This document shows positions 1-7,522 of a DNA stretch of 17,520 nt, in pieces. This DNA is from SM23-28-2 sp964512285. GTDB taxonomy: Bacteria > Chloroflexota > Dehalococcoidia > SM23-28-2. Position numbers and translations under genes: made by a program. The notes beneath the pieces are model-generated. The model did no database searches. It was not told the DNA's origin and was given only the letters and a program-made list of their open reading frames with translations. The stretch covers positions 1 to 17,520 of the forward strand of contig CAZEJO010000038.1 of NCBI GenBank assembly GCA_964512285.1, in the 5' to 3' direction. How positions within the stretch are numbered: position 1 is the first letter of the stretch; the number at the start of each line of letters is the position of its first letter.

Positions 1-13
1 AGACGAGGCCGAA

Positions 14-127
14 TCAGCCGCTGAGCGTCATGTCGCCGTGGGGGACGGCGAAGTACGGTATCAGGGCGCTCCCCCTCAGCTTCGCTCGCTGGGGGCCGGT
101 GACGGCATCAACGGCTAGGATGCGCAC
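14..127 (-). other. Doubtful 37-codon ORF after serS
   Basis: A GTG codon shares its first G with the TAG stop of serS (TAGTG junction) and opens a 37-residue frame starting VRILAVDAV and ending at TGA. Tight coupling of this kind is normal inside this operon, and the N-terminus reads like the first beta strand of a folded protein, but the frame closes quickly and I recognise no family. It could be a short hypothetical gene, the start of a gene broken by a frameshift, or chance. The other minus-strand frames near the window edge show no clear gene. Apart from this frame, positions 1-126 hold nothing I can identify, and no terminator hairpin is visible after serS. Confidence 0.2.
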
Positions 128-1449
128 TAGCGAACTACCTTGACGTCCCCCATATACCCCCGCAGCACCTCCGGCACGACCACCGAGCCGTCGCGCTGCT
201 GGTAGTTCTCCAGGATGGCGATGAGCGTTCGCGGCAGGGCCAGGCCCGAGCCGTTCAGGGTGTGCGGGAACTCCGGCCGCGCGCCCTTCTCGCGGCGGAA
301 GCGGATGTTGGCCCGCCGCGCCTGGAAGTCGCCGCAGCTGGAGCAGGAGCTGACCTCCAGCCACTCGTCGCAGCCGGGTGCCCACATCTCGATGTCGTAG
401 GACATCAGCGAGGTGAAGCCGAGGTCGCCGGTGCAGAGCTGGACGACCCGATAGGCGATGCCCAGAGCGCGGCAGACGTCCTCGGCGTCGTTTACGAGCG
501 CCTGCAGTTCCTCCTCTGAGCTCTCGGGCTGGCAGAACTTGTACATCTCCACTTTATCGAACTGGTGGCCTCGCTTGATGCCGCGCACGTCGCGGCCGGC
601 GCTCATCTTCTCGCGGCGGAAGCAGGGGGTGAAGGCGACATAATGCAGGGGCAGAGTGTCCGGCTCCAGGATCTCGTCGCGGTGCATGTTGGTCAGGGGC
701 ACCTCGGCTGTGGGGACGAACCAGAAGTCCTCCTCGGCGTCGCGGTACATGTTGTCGCGCAGCTTGGGGAGCTGACCGGCGGCCCACATGCAGGCCTCGC
801 GCACCATGAAGGGCGGGTAGACCTCGCTGTAGCCGTGCTTCTGGACGTGCAGGTCGAGCATCCAGGCGATGAGGGCTCGCTGGAGGTGGGCCGCTGCGCC
901 CTTGAGCAGGTAGAAGCGGGAGCCGGAGAGCTTGGCCCCGCGCTCGAAGTCGATGATGCCCAAGCGTTCGCCAATCTCCCAGTGAGGCCTTGGCTCGAAG
1001 TCGAAGGTGGGGGGTTCGCCCTCTGTGCGGACGACGACGTTGTCCTCCTCGCCTTCGCCCAGCGGCACCTTGGGGTCGGGGATGTTGGGTAGCTGAAGGA
1101 GGAGGTCGTTCAGCCGCTCCTCCACCTCTCGCAGCTCTTCCTCCAGCTCGTCGATGCGCTGGCTCACGTGCCGCATGCGCTCCATGAGCTCGTCGCGGCG
1201 GGCCACCGCCTGCTGATGCTCGGCGGCGGTCTGGCTGGTCTTCTCATGCTTCTGGATGACCCGATTGAGCTGGCCGAGCTCCTTGCCGGCGGTGTTGCGC
1301 TCGGCCCGCAGGGTCTCGACCTCCTGGAGGATGCCGCGCCAGCGGTCGTCGAGGGCGAGCAGCTCGTCCAGAGGGGCTTCCGTGTGGCGGTCGGCGAGGG
1401 CCTTGCGCACGGCGTCGGGGTTCTCACGAATGGAGGCGAGGCTTAGCAT
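127..1449 (-). CDS. serS: Seryl-tRNA synthetase
   Basis: This 440-residue class II synthetase charges tRNA-Ser with serine in the cytoplasm; the length is usual for bacterial SerRS (about 420-430). An N-terminal helical hairpin with heavy Glu/Arg heptads (about residues 28-118) is the tRNA-binding coiled coil. Next come the TAE serine loop (247-249), motif 2 with FRRE and GRDVRGIKRGHQF (277-297), and motif 3 LNGSGLALPRTL (398-409). The start MLSLASIREN matches the family N-terminus. An in-frame ATG three codons upstream (1458) is the alternative: it overlaps the Nudix gene's stop as TGATG. The long open frame beyond 1458 is the antisense shadow of the Nudix gene. It is last, or nearly last, in the greA-lysS-Nudix-serS operon. 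No T-box or separate promoter is visible upstream. Confidence 0.97.
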   Translation of the reverse strand: MLSLASIRENPDAVRKALADRHTEAPLDELLALDDRWRGILQEVETLRAERNTAGKELGQLNRVIQKHEKTSQTAAEHQQAVARRDELMERMRHVSQRIDELEEELREVEERLNDLLLQLPNIPDPKVPLGEGEEDNVVVRTEGEPPTFDFEPRPHWEIGERLGIIDFERGAKLSGSRFYLLKGAAAHLQRALIAWMLDLHVQKHGYSEVYPPFMVREACMWAAGQLPKLRDNMYRDAEEDFWFVPTAEVPLTNMHRDEILEPDTLPLHYVAFTPCFRREKMSAGRDVRGIKRGHQFDKVEMYKFCQPESSEEELQALVNDAEDVCRALGIAYRVVQLCTGDLGFTSLMSYDIEMWAPGCDEWLEVSSCSSCGDFQARRANIRFRREKGARPEFPHTLNGSGLALPRTLIAILENYQQRDGSVVVPEVLRGYMGDVKVVR

Positions 1450-1457
1450 AGCTGGCA

Positions 1458-1946
1458 TCACCCTCGCAGATCGCGGGCCAAACGGATGGCCGCCAGGGCT
1501 AGCGCACGCACGTCGTCGTTCGCGGGCGCTGAGACGCCGCAGGCGGGCAGATCGACGGGCCGGTTGGTGTGCAGAGCATCTTCGTCTACCCAGGTTACCA
1601 CAGCTCCCTCTGGTGGGCGCAGGGAGGTATTGTTGACTGGGCGGCAGAAGTAGATGAGGTCCATGTGCTTGTGAGGCTCGCCCGCCTCGCTGCTGTCCTC
1701 CAAAAGGATGGTGTAGGGCGGGGCGATCTGGCCCGGGTAGCTGAAGGGGAAGGTCTGGCCCAAAGGCAGGACAGCCGCCTCCAGACCCGTCTCCTCGCGG
1801 ATCTCCCGCAGGACGGCAGCCACCGGATCCTCGTCGGCCTCCAGGTGGCCGCCGGGGGGTACCCACATCTGGAGGCGCTTGTGCCAGAGGAGGAGGGTTC
1901 TATCCCCATCCACGACGAAGCCGGTGCAGGTGAAGTGCTGCTTCAC
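1458..1946 (-). CDS. Nudix hydrolase
   Basis: This 162-residue protein of the Nudix superfamily would cleave a nucleoside diphosphate linked to another moiety. The Nudix box is perfect: G33-x5-E39-x7-REIREETGL (47-55), which supplies the metal-binding glutamates. The preceding WVPPGGHLEADED fits pyrophosphatases acting on nucleotide derivatives, but substrate cannot be read from sequence. The start is GTG (MKQHFTCTG), placed by an AAGGAG ribosome-binding site inside the last codons of lysS, 6 nt before the start. Only 3 nt separate the lysS stop from this start, and its stop overlaps the upstream serS ATG at 1458 by one base. Translational coupling with both synthetases is likely, so a housekeeping or nucleotide-sanitising role next to aminoacylation is a reasonable inference, unproven. 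Confidence 0.92.
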   Translation of the reverse strand: MKQHFTCTGFVVDGDRTLLLWHKRLQMWVPPGGHLEADEDPVAAVLREIREETGLEAAVLPLGQTFPFSYPGQIAPPYTILLEDSSEAGEPHKHMDLIYFCRPVNNTSLRPPEGAVVTWVDEDALHTNRPVDLPACGVSAPANDDVRALALAAIRLARDLRG

Positions 1947-1949
1947 CCT

Positions 1950-3497
1950 CTACTCCTTGCTGCGAAGCTGGGGGAAGAGGATGACCTCTCGTATCGACTG
2001 CTGGCCGCTGAGGGCCATCACCAGGCGGTCGATGCCTACGCCCAGGCCGCCGGTGGGAGGCATGCCGTGCTCCAGAGCGACGAGGAAGTCCTCGTCCACC
2101 GTCTCCGCCTCCTCGTCGCCGGCCGCCCGTAGGCGAGCCTGCTCAAGGAAGCGCTCTCGCTGCTCCTGGGGGTCGTTGAGCTCGCTGAAAGCGTTGGCGA
2201 TCTCGCGGCCGGCCAGGAAGCCCTCGAAGCGCTCCACCAGGCGGGGGTTGTCGGGCTTGCGCTTGGCCAGAGGCGATAGCTCCAGCGGGTAGTCCAGGAG
2301 GAATGTGGGCTGGATGAGCTGTGGCTCGACGAAGGTCGATAGCAGCTCATCGATCAGCTTGCCGCGGCCGGCCGTCTCGCTGACCTCCACGCCCAAGGGG
2401 GCCATCGCCTGGCGCAGGGAATCGGCGTCGGCGTGGGCCTCGAAGTCGATGCCCGCGCGCTCCTCGATGGCCTGCCGCAGGGTGAGGCGCCGCCAGGGGG
2501 GCGTGAGGTCCAGCACGCTGTCGCCGTAGGGCACCTTGAGGCTGCCCAGGGCCTGCTGGGCTACGTAGGCCACCATCTCCTCCACTAGCTTCATGACGTC
2601 CTGATAATCGGCATAGGCCTGGTAGCACTCCATAAGGGTGTACTCCGGGTTGTGCTTGGTGGAGACGCCCTCGTTGCGGAAGACGGGCCCAATCTCGTAG
2701 ACCCTGTCGAGACCGCCGACGATGAGGCGCTTGAGGTGCAACTCGGTGGCGATGCGCAGATAGAGATCGCGGTCGAGGGCGTGGTGGTGGGTGACGAAGG
2801 GCTTGGCGGCGGCGCCCCCGGCCGAAGGCTGAAGGACGGGCGTTTCGACCTCCAGGAAGTCCCGCTCGTCCAGGAAGCGGCGGATAGCGGCGACGACGCG
2901 GCTGCGCAGGCGGAAGATGTCGCGCACGGCGGCGTTGGCTATGAGGTCGAGGTAGCGCTGGCGATAGCGCACCTCCACGTCTTGAAGGCCGTGCCACTTC
3001 TCGGGAGGGGGTCGCAAGGTCTTGGCCAGGAAGGCGTACTGGCGGGCCTGTACTGTGATCTCGCCGCTGCGAGTGCGGAAGAGAGTGCCGCTCACGCCCA
3101 CGAAATCGCCGATGTCTACCACGTCCACGAACGCCTCGTAGTTCTTGTCGCCGAGGATATCCTCGCGAAGGTCGGCCTGGATCTTGCCTGTGCCATCGCG
3201 CAGGTCGATGAAGGTGCGCTTGCCCATGAGGCGCATGGCGGTGACCCGGCCGGCCAGGCTAACCTCGACCTCTTCCTGGGGGGTGGCGCTCTTCTCCTCC
3301 AGCGCCTGGAGGGCCTGCACCGCCTCTTGGGTCGTGTGGGTACGCTGGCAGTGGGCGGGGTAGGGATCACGGCCACCAGCCCGCAGGCGCTCCAGCTTGG
3401 CCTGCCGCTGCTCGATAAGCTCTTGGCCTCGGTCACTCAATGTCTCTTGCCGGTCGAGTCGGAAAGAATCAGCCAGAGGCTGATGTACCCCTGGCAC
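1950..3497 (-). CDS. lysS: Lysyl-tRNA synthetase, class II
   Basis: This 515-residue synthetase charges tRNA-Lys. Domains in order: an N-terminal helix (RQAKLERLRAGGRDPYPA, about 31-49), an OB-fold anticodon-binding domain (about 77-165), motif 1 around RRFLDERDFLEVETPVL (206-222), motif 2 with FRNEGVSTKHNPEYT (273-287), and motif 3 GLGVGIDRLVMAL (484-496). All features of an active class II LysRS are present. The frame opens at a GTG (3497) without a clear ribosome-binding site. The family N-terminus fits a TTG at 3440 (LSDRGQELIEQRQ) just as well, which would give 496 residues, close to the usual length. It lies 63 nt (or 120 nt) downstream of greA and is presumably transcribed from the greA promoter, since no terminator or promoter is seen between them. 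Confidence 0.97.
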   Translation of the reverse strand: MPGVHQPLADSFRLDRQETLSDRGQELIEQRQAKLERLRAGGRDPYPAHCQRTHTTQEAVQALQALEEKSATPQEEVEVSLAGRVTAMRLMGKRTFIDLRDGTGKIQADLREDILGDKNYEAFVDVVDIGDFVGVSGTLFRTRSGEITVQARQYAFLAKTLRPPPEKWHGLQDVEVRYRQRYLDLIANAAVRDIFRLRSRVVAAIRRFLDERDFLEVETPVLQPSAGGAAAKPFVTHHHALDRDLYLRIATELHLKRLIVGGLDRVYEIGPVFRNEGVSTKHNPEYTLMECYQAYADYQDVMKLVEEMVAYVAQQALGSLKVPYGDSVLDLTPPWRRLTLRQAIEERAGIDFEAHADADSLRQAMAPLGVEVSETAGRGKLIDELLSTFVEPQLIQPTFLLDYPLELSPLAKRKPDNPRLVERFEGFLAGREIANAFSELNDPQEQRERFLEQARLRAAGDEEAETVDEDFLVALEHGMPPTGGLGVGIDRLVMALSGQQSIREVILFPQLRSKE

Positions 3498-3560
3498 AAA
3501 GGTGGCGGGTGGGCCATCTGTTGGCTGCCCCCCCGCCGCGTGTTGCTATCACAATGGTCT

Positions 3561-4034
3561 CTAACTGATGGCGGTAATGGTGAAGTGAAAGGTGCCGGCC
3601 GGTACGTTTGTCTTGACTTCGTCGCCCACCCGCTTGTTCAGCAGGGCTCTGCCCACGGGAGATTCGTTGCTGATGCGGCCCTGAGTGGGGTTGGCCTCGG
3701 CGCTGCCGACGATAGTGTACTGCTCCTCTTGTCCATCCTGGGTGGTCACGGTCACGGTCGAGCCCAGCTGCACCCGGTTGGAGTGATGGGCTTCCTCTTC
3801 GTCGATTAGGGTGGCGTTCTGAATGATTCGCTCCAGGGTGAGGATACGGCCTTCGACGAAAGCCTGCTCGTTCTTGGCATCATCGAACTCGGCGTTGTTC
3901 TGGGCGCTGGTGAGTTCCTTGGCTTCTTGGATGCGGTGAGCTATCTGAGGCCGCCGAACTGTGACCAAGAAGTCCAGCTCTTCCTGAAGCTTGGCCATGC
4001 CTTCTTTTGTTAGGGGAACAGGCTTTTCCGCCAT
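3561..4034 (-). CDS. greA: GreA family elongation factor, acidic tip missing
   Basis: This 157-residue protein has full GreA architecture: an N-terminal antiparallel coiled coil (about 1-78) and a C-terminal FKBP-like domain that docks at the RNA polymerase secondary channel (about 85-157). Hallmarks are DFLVTVRRPQI (21-31), NAEFDDAKNEQAFVEGRI (47-64) and SPVGRALL (125-132). GreA normally uses two acidic residues at the coiled-coil tip (Asp41 and Glu44 in E. coli) to stimulate transcript cleavage. Aligned on the NAE motif, this protein has Ser43 and Asn46 there (ELTSAQNNAEF), so cleavage activity is doubtful while polymerase binding looks intact. The start ATG has AGGTG/AAAGG just upstream. 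It is the first gene after a strong promoter and heads the operon with lysS, Nudix and serS. Confidence 0.95.
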   Translation of the reverse strand: MAEKPVPLTKEGMAKLQEELDFLVTVRRPQIAHRIQEAKELTSAQNNAEFDDAKNEQAFVEGRILTLERIIQNATLIDEEEAHHSNRVQLGSTVTVTTQDGQEEQYTIVGSAEANPTQGRISNESPVGRALLNKRVGDEVKTNVPAGTFHFTITAIS

Positions 4035-4111
4035 AGCCTTTCACCTCTGAACCCTATGAAAAAAGAGACTGAGAGCTTCTTACACCCTCAGCCACTCTGG
4101 CCAGCAGTGTT

Positions 4112-4140
4112 ATTATAAGGCCTGGTCGATATCTTGTAAA
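4112..4140 (-). promoter_or_regulatory. Sigma70-type promoter of greA operon
   Basis: Reading the minus strand, TTTACA (4140-4135) and a perfect TATAAT (4117-4112) are separated by exactly 17 nt. Transcription would start near 4105, leaving a leader of about 70 nt before the greA ATG. No competing element is seen, so this should drive greA-lysS-Nudix-serS. Confidence 0.8.
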
Positions 4141-4226
4141 GACGGGTGTTCTCGTTCAAGAGCACAAGTAGGGCACATGATGTCCACTGCCTCAACGGGT
4201 CAAGGCGGCTGCGGCAGCCTTCCATT

Positions 4227-4254
4227 TTGCTTGTTTGGGGCGCTGTGATAGAAT
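4227..4254 (+). promoter_or_regulatory. Probable promoter of htrA-like gene
   Basis: TTGCTT (4227-4232) and TAGAAT (4249-4254) lie 16 nt apart in the 229-nt divergent gap between greA and the protease gene. The predicted transcript start (about 4261) leaves almost no room before the first GTG at 4264, which favours the GTG at 4300 as the real start. The hexamers are moderate matches, so confidence is limited. The rest of the gap (4035-4263) holds only this site and the greA promoter. Confidence 0.45.
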
Positions 4255-4299
4255 TCCCTTGACGTGTCGCTCTCTGCCGATTCAGGGTCAGGTGCGGAA

Positions 4300-5421
4300 G
4301 TGAGGCGGTCACCATGGCGTTGGGTGATTCTGCTTCTGGTTTTGTCTCTGATAGTGGGTGGTGTAGCTGGTGGGGTGGCTGGGGCTCTGACCGCCCGGTT
4401 GCTTTCTGAGGATGAAGAGGAAGTGGCCGCTCCCATTGCTACACCTGTTGGAGATATCACCAACGTCACCCTCAGTGAGGAGTCAGCCATTACCCAGGCG
4501 GTGGAGACGGCGTTGCCTAGTGTGGTTGCTATAGTCAGTGAAGAGGAGAGGTTGCTGCCGGGGGAGGATGGGCAACCACTATCTCTGGGTTCGGGCGTTA
4601 TTATTGATGAGCGGGGCCATATCGTCACCAACGAGCACGTGGTTCGCGACGGCGCCAGGATCACGGTCGTCTTGTATGATGGTGAAGAGCGTGAGGCCAC
4701 CCTGGTGGGCCAAGACTGGCCCTTCACCGACGTGGCGGTGCTGGAGATTGACCCAGAAGGGCTTGTACCGTTGTCTCTGGGAGACTCCGACGCTGTGGTG
4801 CCCGGCCAGAGAGTCATCGCGGTGGGTAACTCTCTGCACAACTTTCGCAGCAGCGTTACTGTGGGGGTGGCGAGCGGGGTGGGGCGCCGCTGGCAGCGGG
4901 ATGGCATCTTTATGGAGGACCTGATCCAGACCGACGCTGCTGTCAACCCTGGCAATAGCGGCGGAGCACTGATAAACATTCTTGGACAGATGATAGGAAT
5001 GCCCACCTCGGTGGTGCGCTTCGACAATGGGCGGGAGGTGGAAGGTGTTGCCTTCGCCATCTCCAGCAAGACCATACAGCAGGTGGCGGGGGAGATCATC
5101 GAGAAGGGGATGGTGACCCGTGCCTACCTGGGGGTCTCGCACATAGACCTGACGCCTGAAATCGCTGCCGCTCGGGGGCTGATGGTGGAGCGAGGGGCTT
5201 GGATATCCAGTGTCGGAGATGATACACCTGCCGATAGGGCTGGCATTGAGGTGGACGATATCATCCTGGCTATGGGAGAATACGAGATCACGGCTGATGT
5301 TCCTTTCTTGAACGTGCTGATGCGCCTACAGCCCGATGAAACGGTTCCCGTCGTACTTAGTAGAGATGGGGAGGAGTTAGCCTTGGACGTGACCCTCATC
5401 CAGCGGCGACAGCGGCTCTAG
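4300..5421 (+). CDS. Membrane-anchored HtrA/DegP-type serine protease
   Basis: This 373-residue trypsin-like (S1C) protease is likely anchored in the membrane with its catalytic part outside the cytoplasm, where such enzymes degrade misfolded proteins. A short basic N-terminus (RRSPWR) precedes one transmembrane helix (about 8-30). The catalytic triad is visible: His113 in NEHVV, Asp144 in FTDVAVL and Ser220 in PGNSGGAL. One PDZ domain follows (about 275-373, from RAYLGVSHIDL). I chose the GTG at 4300 because AGGTG sits 5 nt upstream; an in-frame GTG at 4264 would add 12 residues but has no ribosome-binding site. It is followed after 51 nt by the anchored GH18-like gene on the same strand, so co-transcription and a shared envelope role are plausible. 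Confidence 0.93.
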   Translation: MRRSPWRWVILLLVLSLIVGGVAGGVAGALTARLLSEDEEEVAAPIATPVGDITNVTLSEESAITQAVETALPSVVAIVSEEERLLPGEDGQPLSLGSGVIIDERGHIVTNEHVVRDGARITVVLYDGEEREATLVGQDWPFTDVAVLEIDPEGLVPLSLGDSDAVVPGQRVIAVGNSLHNFRSSVTVGVASGVGRRWQRDGIFMEDLIQTDAAVNPGNSGGALINILGQMIGMPTSVVRFDNGREVEGVAFAISSKTIQQVAGEIIEKGMVTRAYLGVSHIDLTPEIAAARGLMVERGAWISSVGDDTPADRAGIEVDDIILAMGEYEITADVPFLNVLMRLQPDETVPVVLSRDGEELALDVTLIQRRQRL

Positions 5422-5472
5422 CCTGGGCTGGCGGCTGCCGAGATGGAGGGAGAAGGAAGGCAGTAGCTGGTC

Positions 5473-7476
5473 ATGAATCGTCGTCCACCGCCTGGCAGAA
5501 GAAGAGAGTTTCCGAGGGAAGAAGGCCCCTTCGATCGTCTCGTCCGTTCTCGCTTCGAGCGGGATCCGGCGCCCCTGATCATTGGCGGCACCATCATCTT
5601 TCTGGCCATCCTCATTCTCATACTCTTCCTGCCGCCTCTGTCCCTTCTTGGGGGTGATGGTGACGGCGGCACTAGCGGGCCCATGGACGTCGGCTGCGAC
5701 ATCACCGCCACGCGCGCCGACGAGGTGCCGGAGCTGCCCGAGGGTCTAGTGCACCTTAGCCCCTTGTACGAGTTGAACGTTCCCTCAGAGGCCGAGGAGC
5801 AGGGCTGTCGCCTGACCAGCATCAGCCTCGATACCCCTACCCAGGATTCCTCCAACCTTGCTTTCTACACCTACCGCGATGGTACCTGGGTGCGGTTGGC
5901 AGCGGCCACCCTGGCCAATGAGGGGGCGGCCGCTGAGGCCGAACTCGAGGATATTCCCGACAATCTGGTGGTGCTGCGGCTGGCGGCGGCTACGTATCTT
6001 GCCCTGGGCTCGCTGCCCAGCGGTGCCAGCGTCGACCCGGCGGTGGAGGGCCTGCTGAGCGTCGTCGGCCCTGTGGATTACGCACCTGACTCCGACGGGG
6101 CTATCGTCGGCACAGCCACCAGCCTGGCCACCGACGCAGGGTATGACGTCTTCCCCACCATAGCTGCCCTGGAGGGCGATGCTGCCAGCGCGGTCAACGC
6201 CATCCTGGACGACTCCAGCCTCACCACCAGCCACATCGAGGCCATTGTCTCCCTGACTGAGAGCGGCGACTTTCAGGGGATCGATATCGACTATCGGCAG
6301 GTGGACGCTCGGGTGAGCAGCGAGTTCAGTCAGTTCATCGCCGACCTGGCCCAGGAGTTGCACAAGACGGGCCGCAAGCTGAGCATCACTCTCCCTACGC
6401 CGAGCGTGCGGGATGGCAGCATCGAGACCGGCGCCTACGGCTGGGAGCAGTTGGGCAAGTCGGCTGACTACGTCAAGATCGTGCCCGAAAGCGACCAGTC
6501 GCTGTACCGCAATCGCATGTTACAGATCCTGCGCTATGCTACTGGCATCGTCGAGCCGGGCAAGATCTTTCTGGTGGTGAGCCCCTTCAGTCACGAGAAG
6601 AGTAATGAAGGGGTTCAGACGCTGAGCTTCCTCCAGGCGATGGGCATCGCCAATGTGATGTCGGTGGTGCCGGGCCCGGAGGATTCTCTCGATATCATGG
6701 GCGGCCGCCAGGTAGTCATTAACGGCGATAACATCCATCGTGGGACGGGGAATTCCGGCATCAAGTGGGACGACGAGACGGCCACCGTCACCTTCTCTTA
6801 CCACACAGAAGACGAGACACGCACGGTGTGGGTGGAGAACGTCTTCAGCGTGGAATTCAAGCTGGAGCTGGTCCAGGCCTTCCGCTTGGGCGGCATTGCC
6901 ATCGAGGATGTGTCGGAGGGGTCCGGTGGGGCCGATATCTGGGCGGCGGTGGACTCTTTGGTGAGGGGTGGCCTAGCACAGTTGGAGAGGCCGAATTCCG
7001 ACAATCTGAGGCCTGAGTGGACGGCCGACGGTGGCACAATAGAGGCTCCCGGCACCGGTGGCGCTGCCACCTGGATACCGCCCGACGAAGGAGGAACGTA
7101 CGAGATCTCCCTCATCGTCAGCGATGGCGTCACCCGCGTAGGCCGTCGGCTCACCTTGGAGGTTCAGTCGACCGTGACGCCGACCCCGACGCCTGAGGAG
7201 GAGCCCACGCCTGAGGTCACGCCTGAAGTTACGCCTGAGGAGACGCCTGAGGAGACACCCGAGGAGACGCCCGAGGAGACGCCCGAGGTCACGCCTGAGG
7301 TCACACCTGAGGAGACGCCCGAAGTCACGCCTGAGGTCACGCCTGAGGAGACGCCCGAAGTCACGCCTGAGGTCACGCCTGAGGTCACGCCCGAGGAGAC
7401 GCCCGAGGTCACACCTGAGGAGACGCCTGAGGTCACGCCCGAAGTCACGCCTGAGCCTACGTTTGAGGAGGAGTAG
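5473..7476 (+). CDS. Membrane-anchored GH18-like protein with TPE-repeat tail, probably non-catalytic
   Basis: This is a 667-residue surface protein. A basic N-terminus (1-33) is followed by one transmembrane helix (about 34-58), a beta-rich domain (about 73-180), a glycosyl-hydrolase-18-like barrel (about 196-500), an Ig/PKD-like domain (about 512-565), and a Thr-Pro-Glu tail to the end. GH18 features include the strand YDVFPTIA (224-231) and QGIDIDYRQVD (268-278), where active chitinases have DGxDxDxE. Here the first Asp is Gln268 and the catalytic Glu is Arg275, so hydrolysis by the usual mechanism is unlikely; carbohydrate or peptidoglycan binding is more probable. Related domains occur in YaaH/SleL-type spore and cell-wall proteins. 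The ATG at 5473 has GAAGG somewhat far upstream. It lies 51 nt after the protease gene and 46 nt before rsmD. Confidence 0.8.
   Translation: MNRRPPPGRRREFPREEGPFDRLVRSRFERDPAPLIIGGTIIFLAILILILFLPPLSLLGGDGDGGTSGPMDVGCDITATRADEVPELPEGLVHLSPLYELNVPSEAEEQGCRLTSISLDTPTQDSSNLAFYTYRDGTWVRLAAATLANEGAAAEAELEDIPDNLVVLRLAAATYLALGSLPSGASVDPAVEGLLSVVGPVDYAPDSDGAIVGTATSLATDAGYDVFPTIAALEGDAASAVNAILDDSSLTTSHIEAIVSLTESGDFQGIDIDYRQVDARVSSEFSQFIADLAQELHKTGRKLSITLPTPSVRDGSIETGAYGWEQLGKSADYVKIVPESDQSLYRNRMLQILRYATGIVEPGKIFLVVSPFSHEKSNEGVQTLSFLQAMGIANVMSVVPGPEDSLDIMGGRQVVINGDNIHRGTGNSGIKWDDETATVTFSYHTEDETRTVWVENVFSVEFKLELVQAFRLGGIAIEDVSEGSGGADIWAAVDSLVRGGLAQLERPNSDNLRPEWTADGGTIEAPGTGGAATWIPPDEGGTYEISLIVSDGVTRVGRRLTLEVQSTVTPTPTPEEEPTPEVTPEVTPEETPEETPEETPEETPEVTPEVTPEETPEVTPEVTPEETPEVTPEVTPEVTPEETPEVTPEETPEVTPEVTPEPTFEEE
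7207..7458 (+). repeat. 12-nt coding tandem repeat, TPE[V/E]
   Basis: Twenty-one consecutive 12-nt units (ACG CCY GAR plus GTC/GTT, GAG or CCT) encode 12 TPEV, 8 TPEE and one final TPEP. The fourth residue order is V V E E E E V V E V V E V V V E V E V V P. The array keeps the frame, so copy-number change would alter only the length of an extended, acidic, Pro-rich linker. The reverse strand is also open here (a Ser-Gly-Val-Thr frame), a by-product of the repeat. Confidence 0.95.
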
Positions 7477-7522
7477 ACGCCCATCGCTACCTCTTGATGG
7501 CACTGGGACGATAGTCAGCACC

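Noticed and set aside
1450..1866. N-terminal extension of the serS frame by about 139 residues
   Set aside because: It is Arg/Pro/Gly-rich antisense-frame shadow of the Nudix gene; the family N-terminus begins at MLSLASIREN.
2652..3809. 385-codon plus-strand open frame across lysS and greA
   Set aside because: It runs antisense through two certain genes and their intergenic gap, and has no recognisable motif.
7207..7458. CRISPR array or intergenic satellite
   Set aside because: Units are contiguous 12-mers with no spacers and stay in frame with the GH18-like gene.
7164..7484. Minus-strand Ser-Gly-Val-Thr repeat protein
   Set aside because: It is the reverse reading of the TPE[V/E] array; the plus frame has the anchored domain structure and continues from a real gene.
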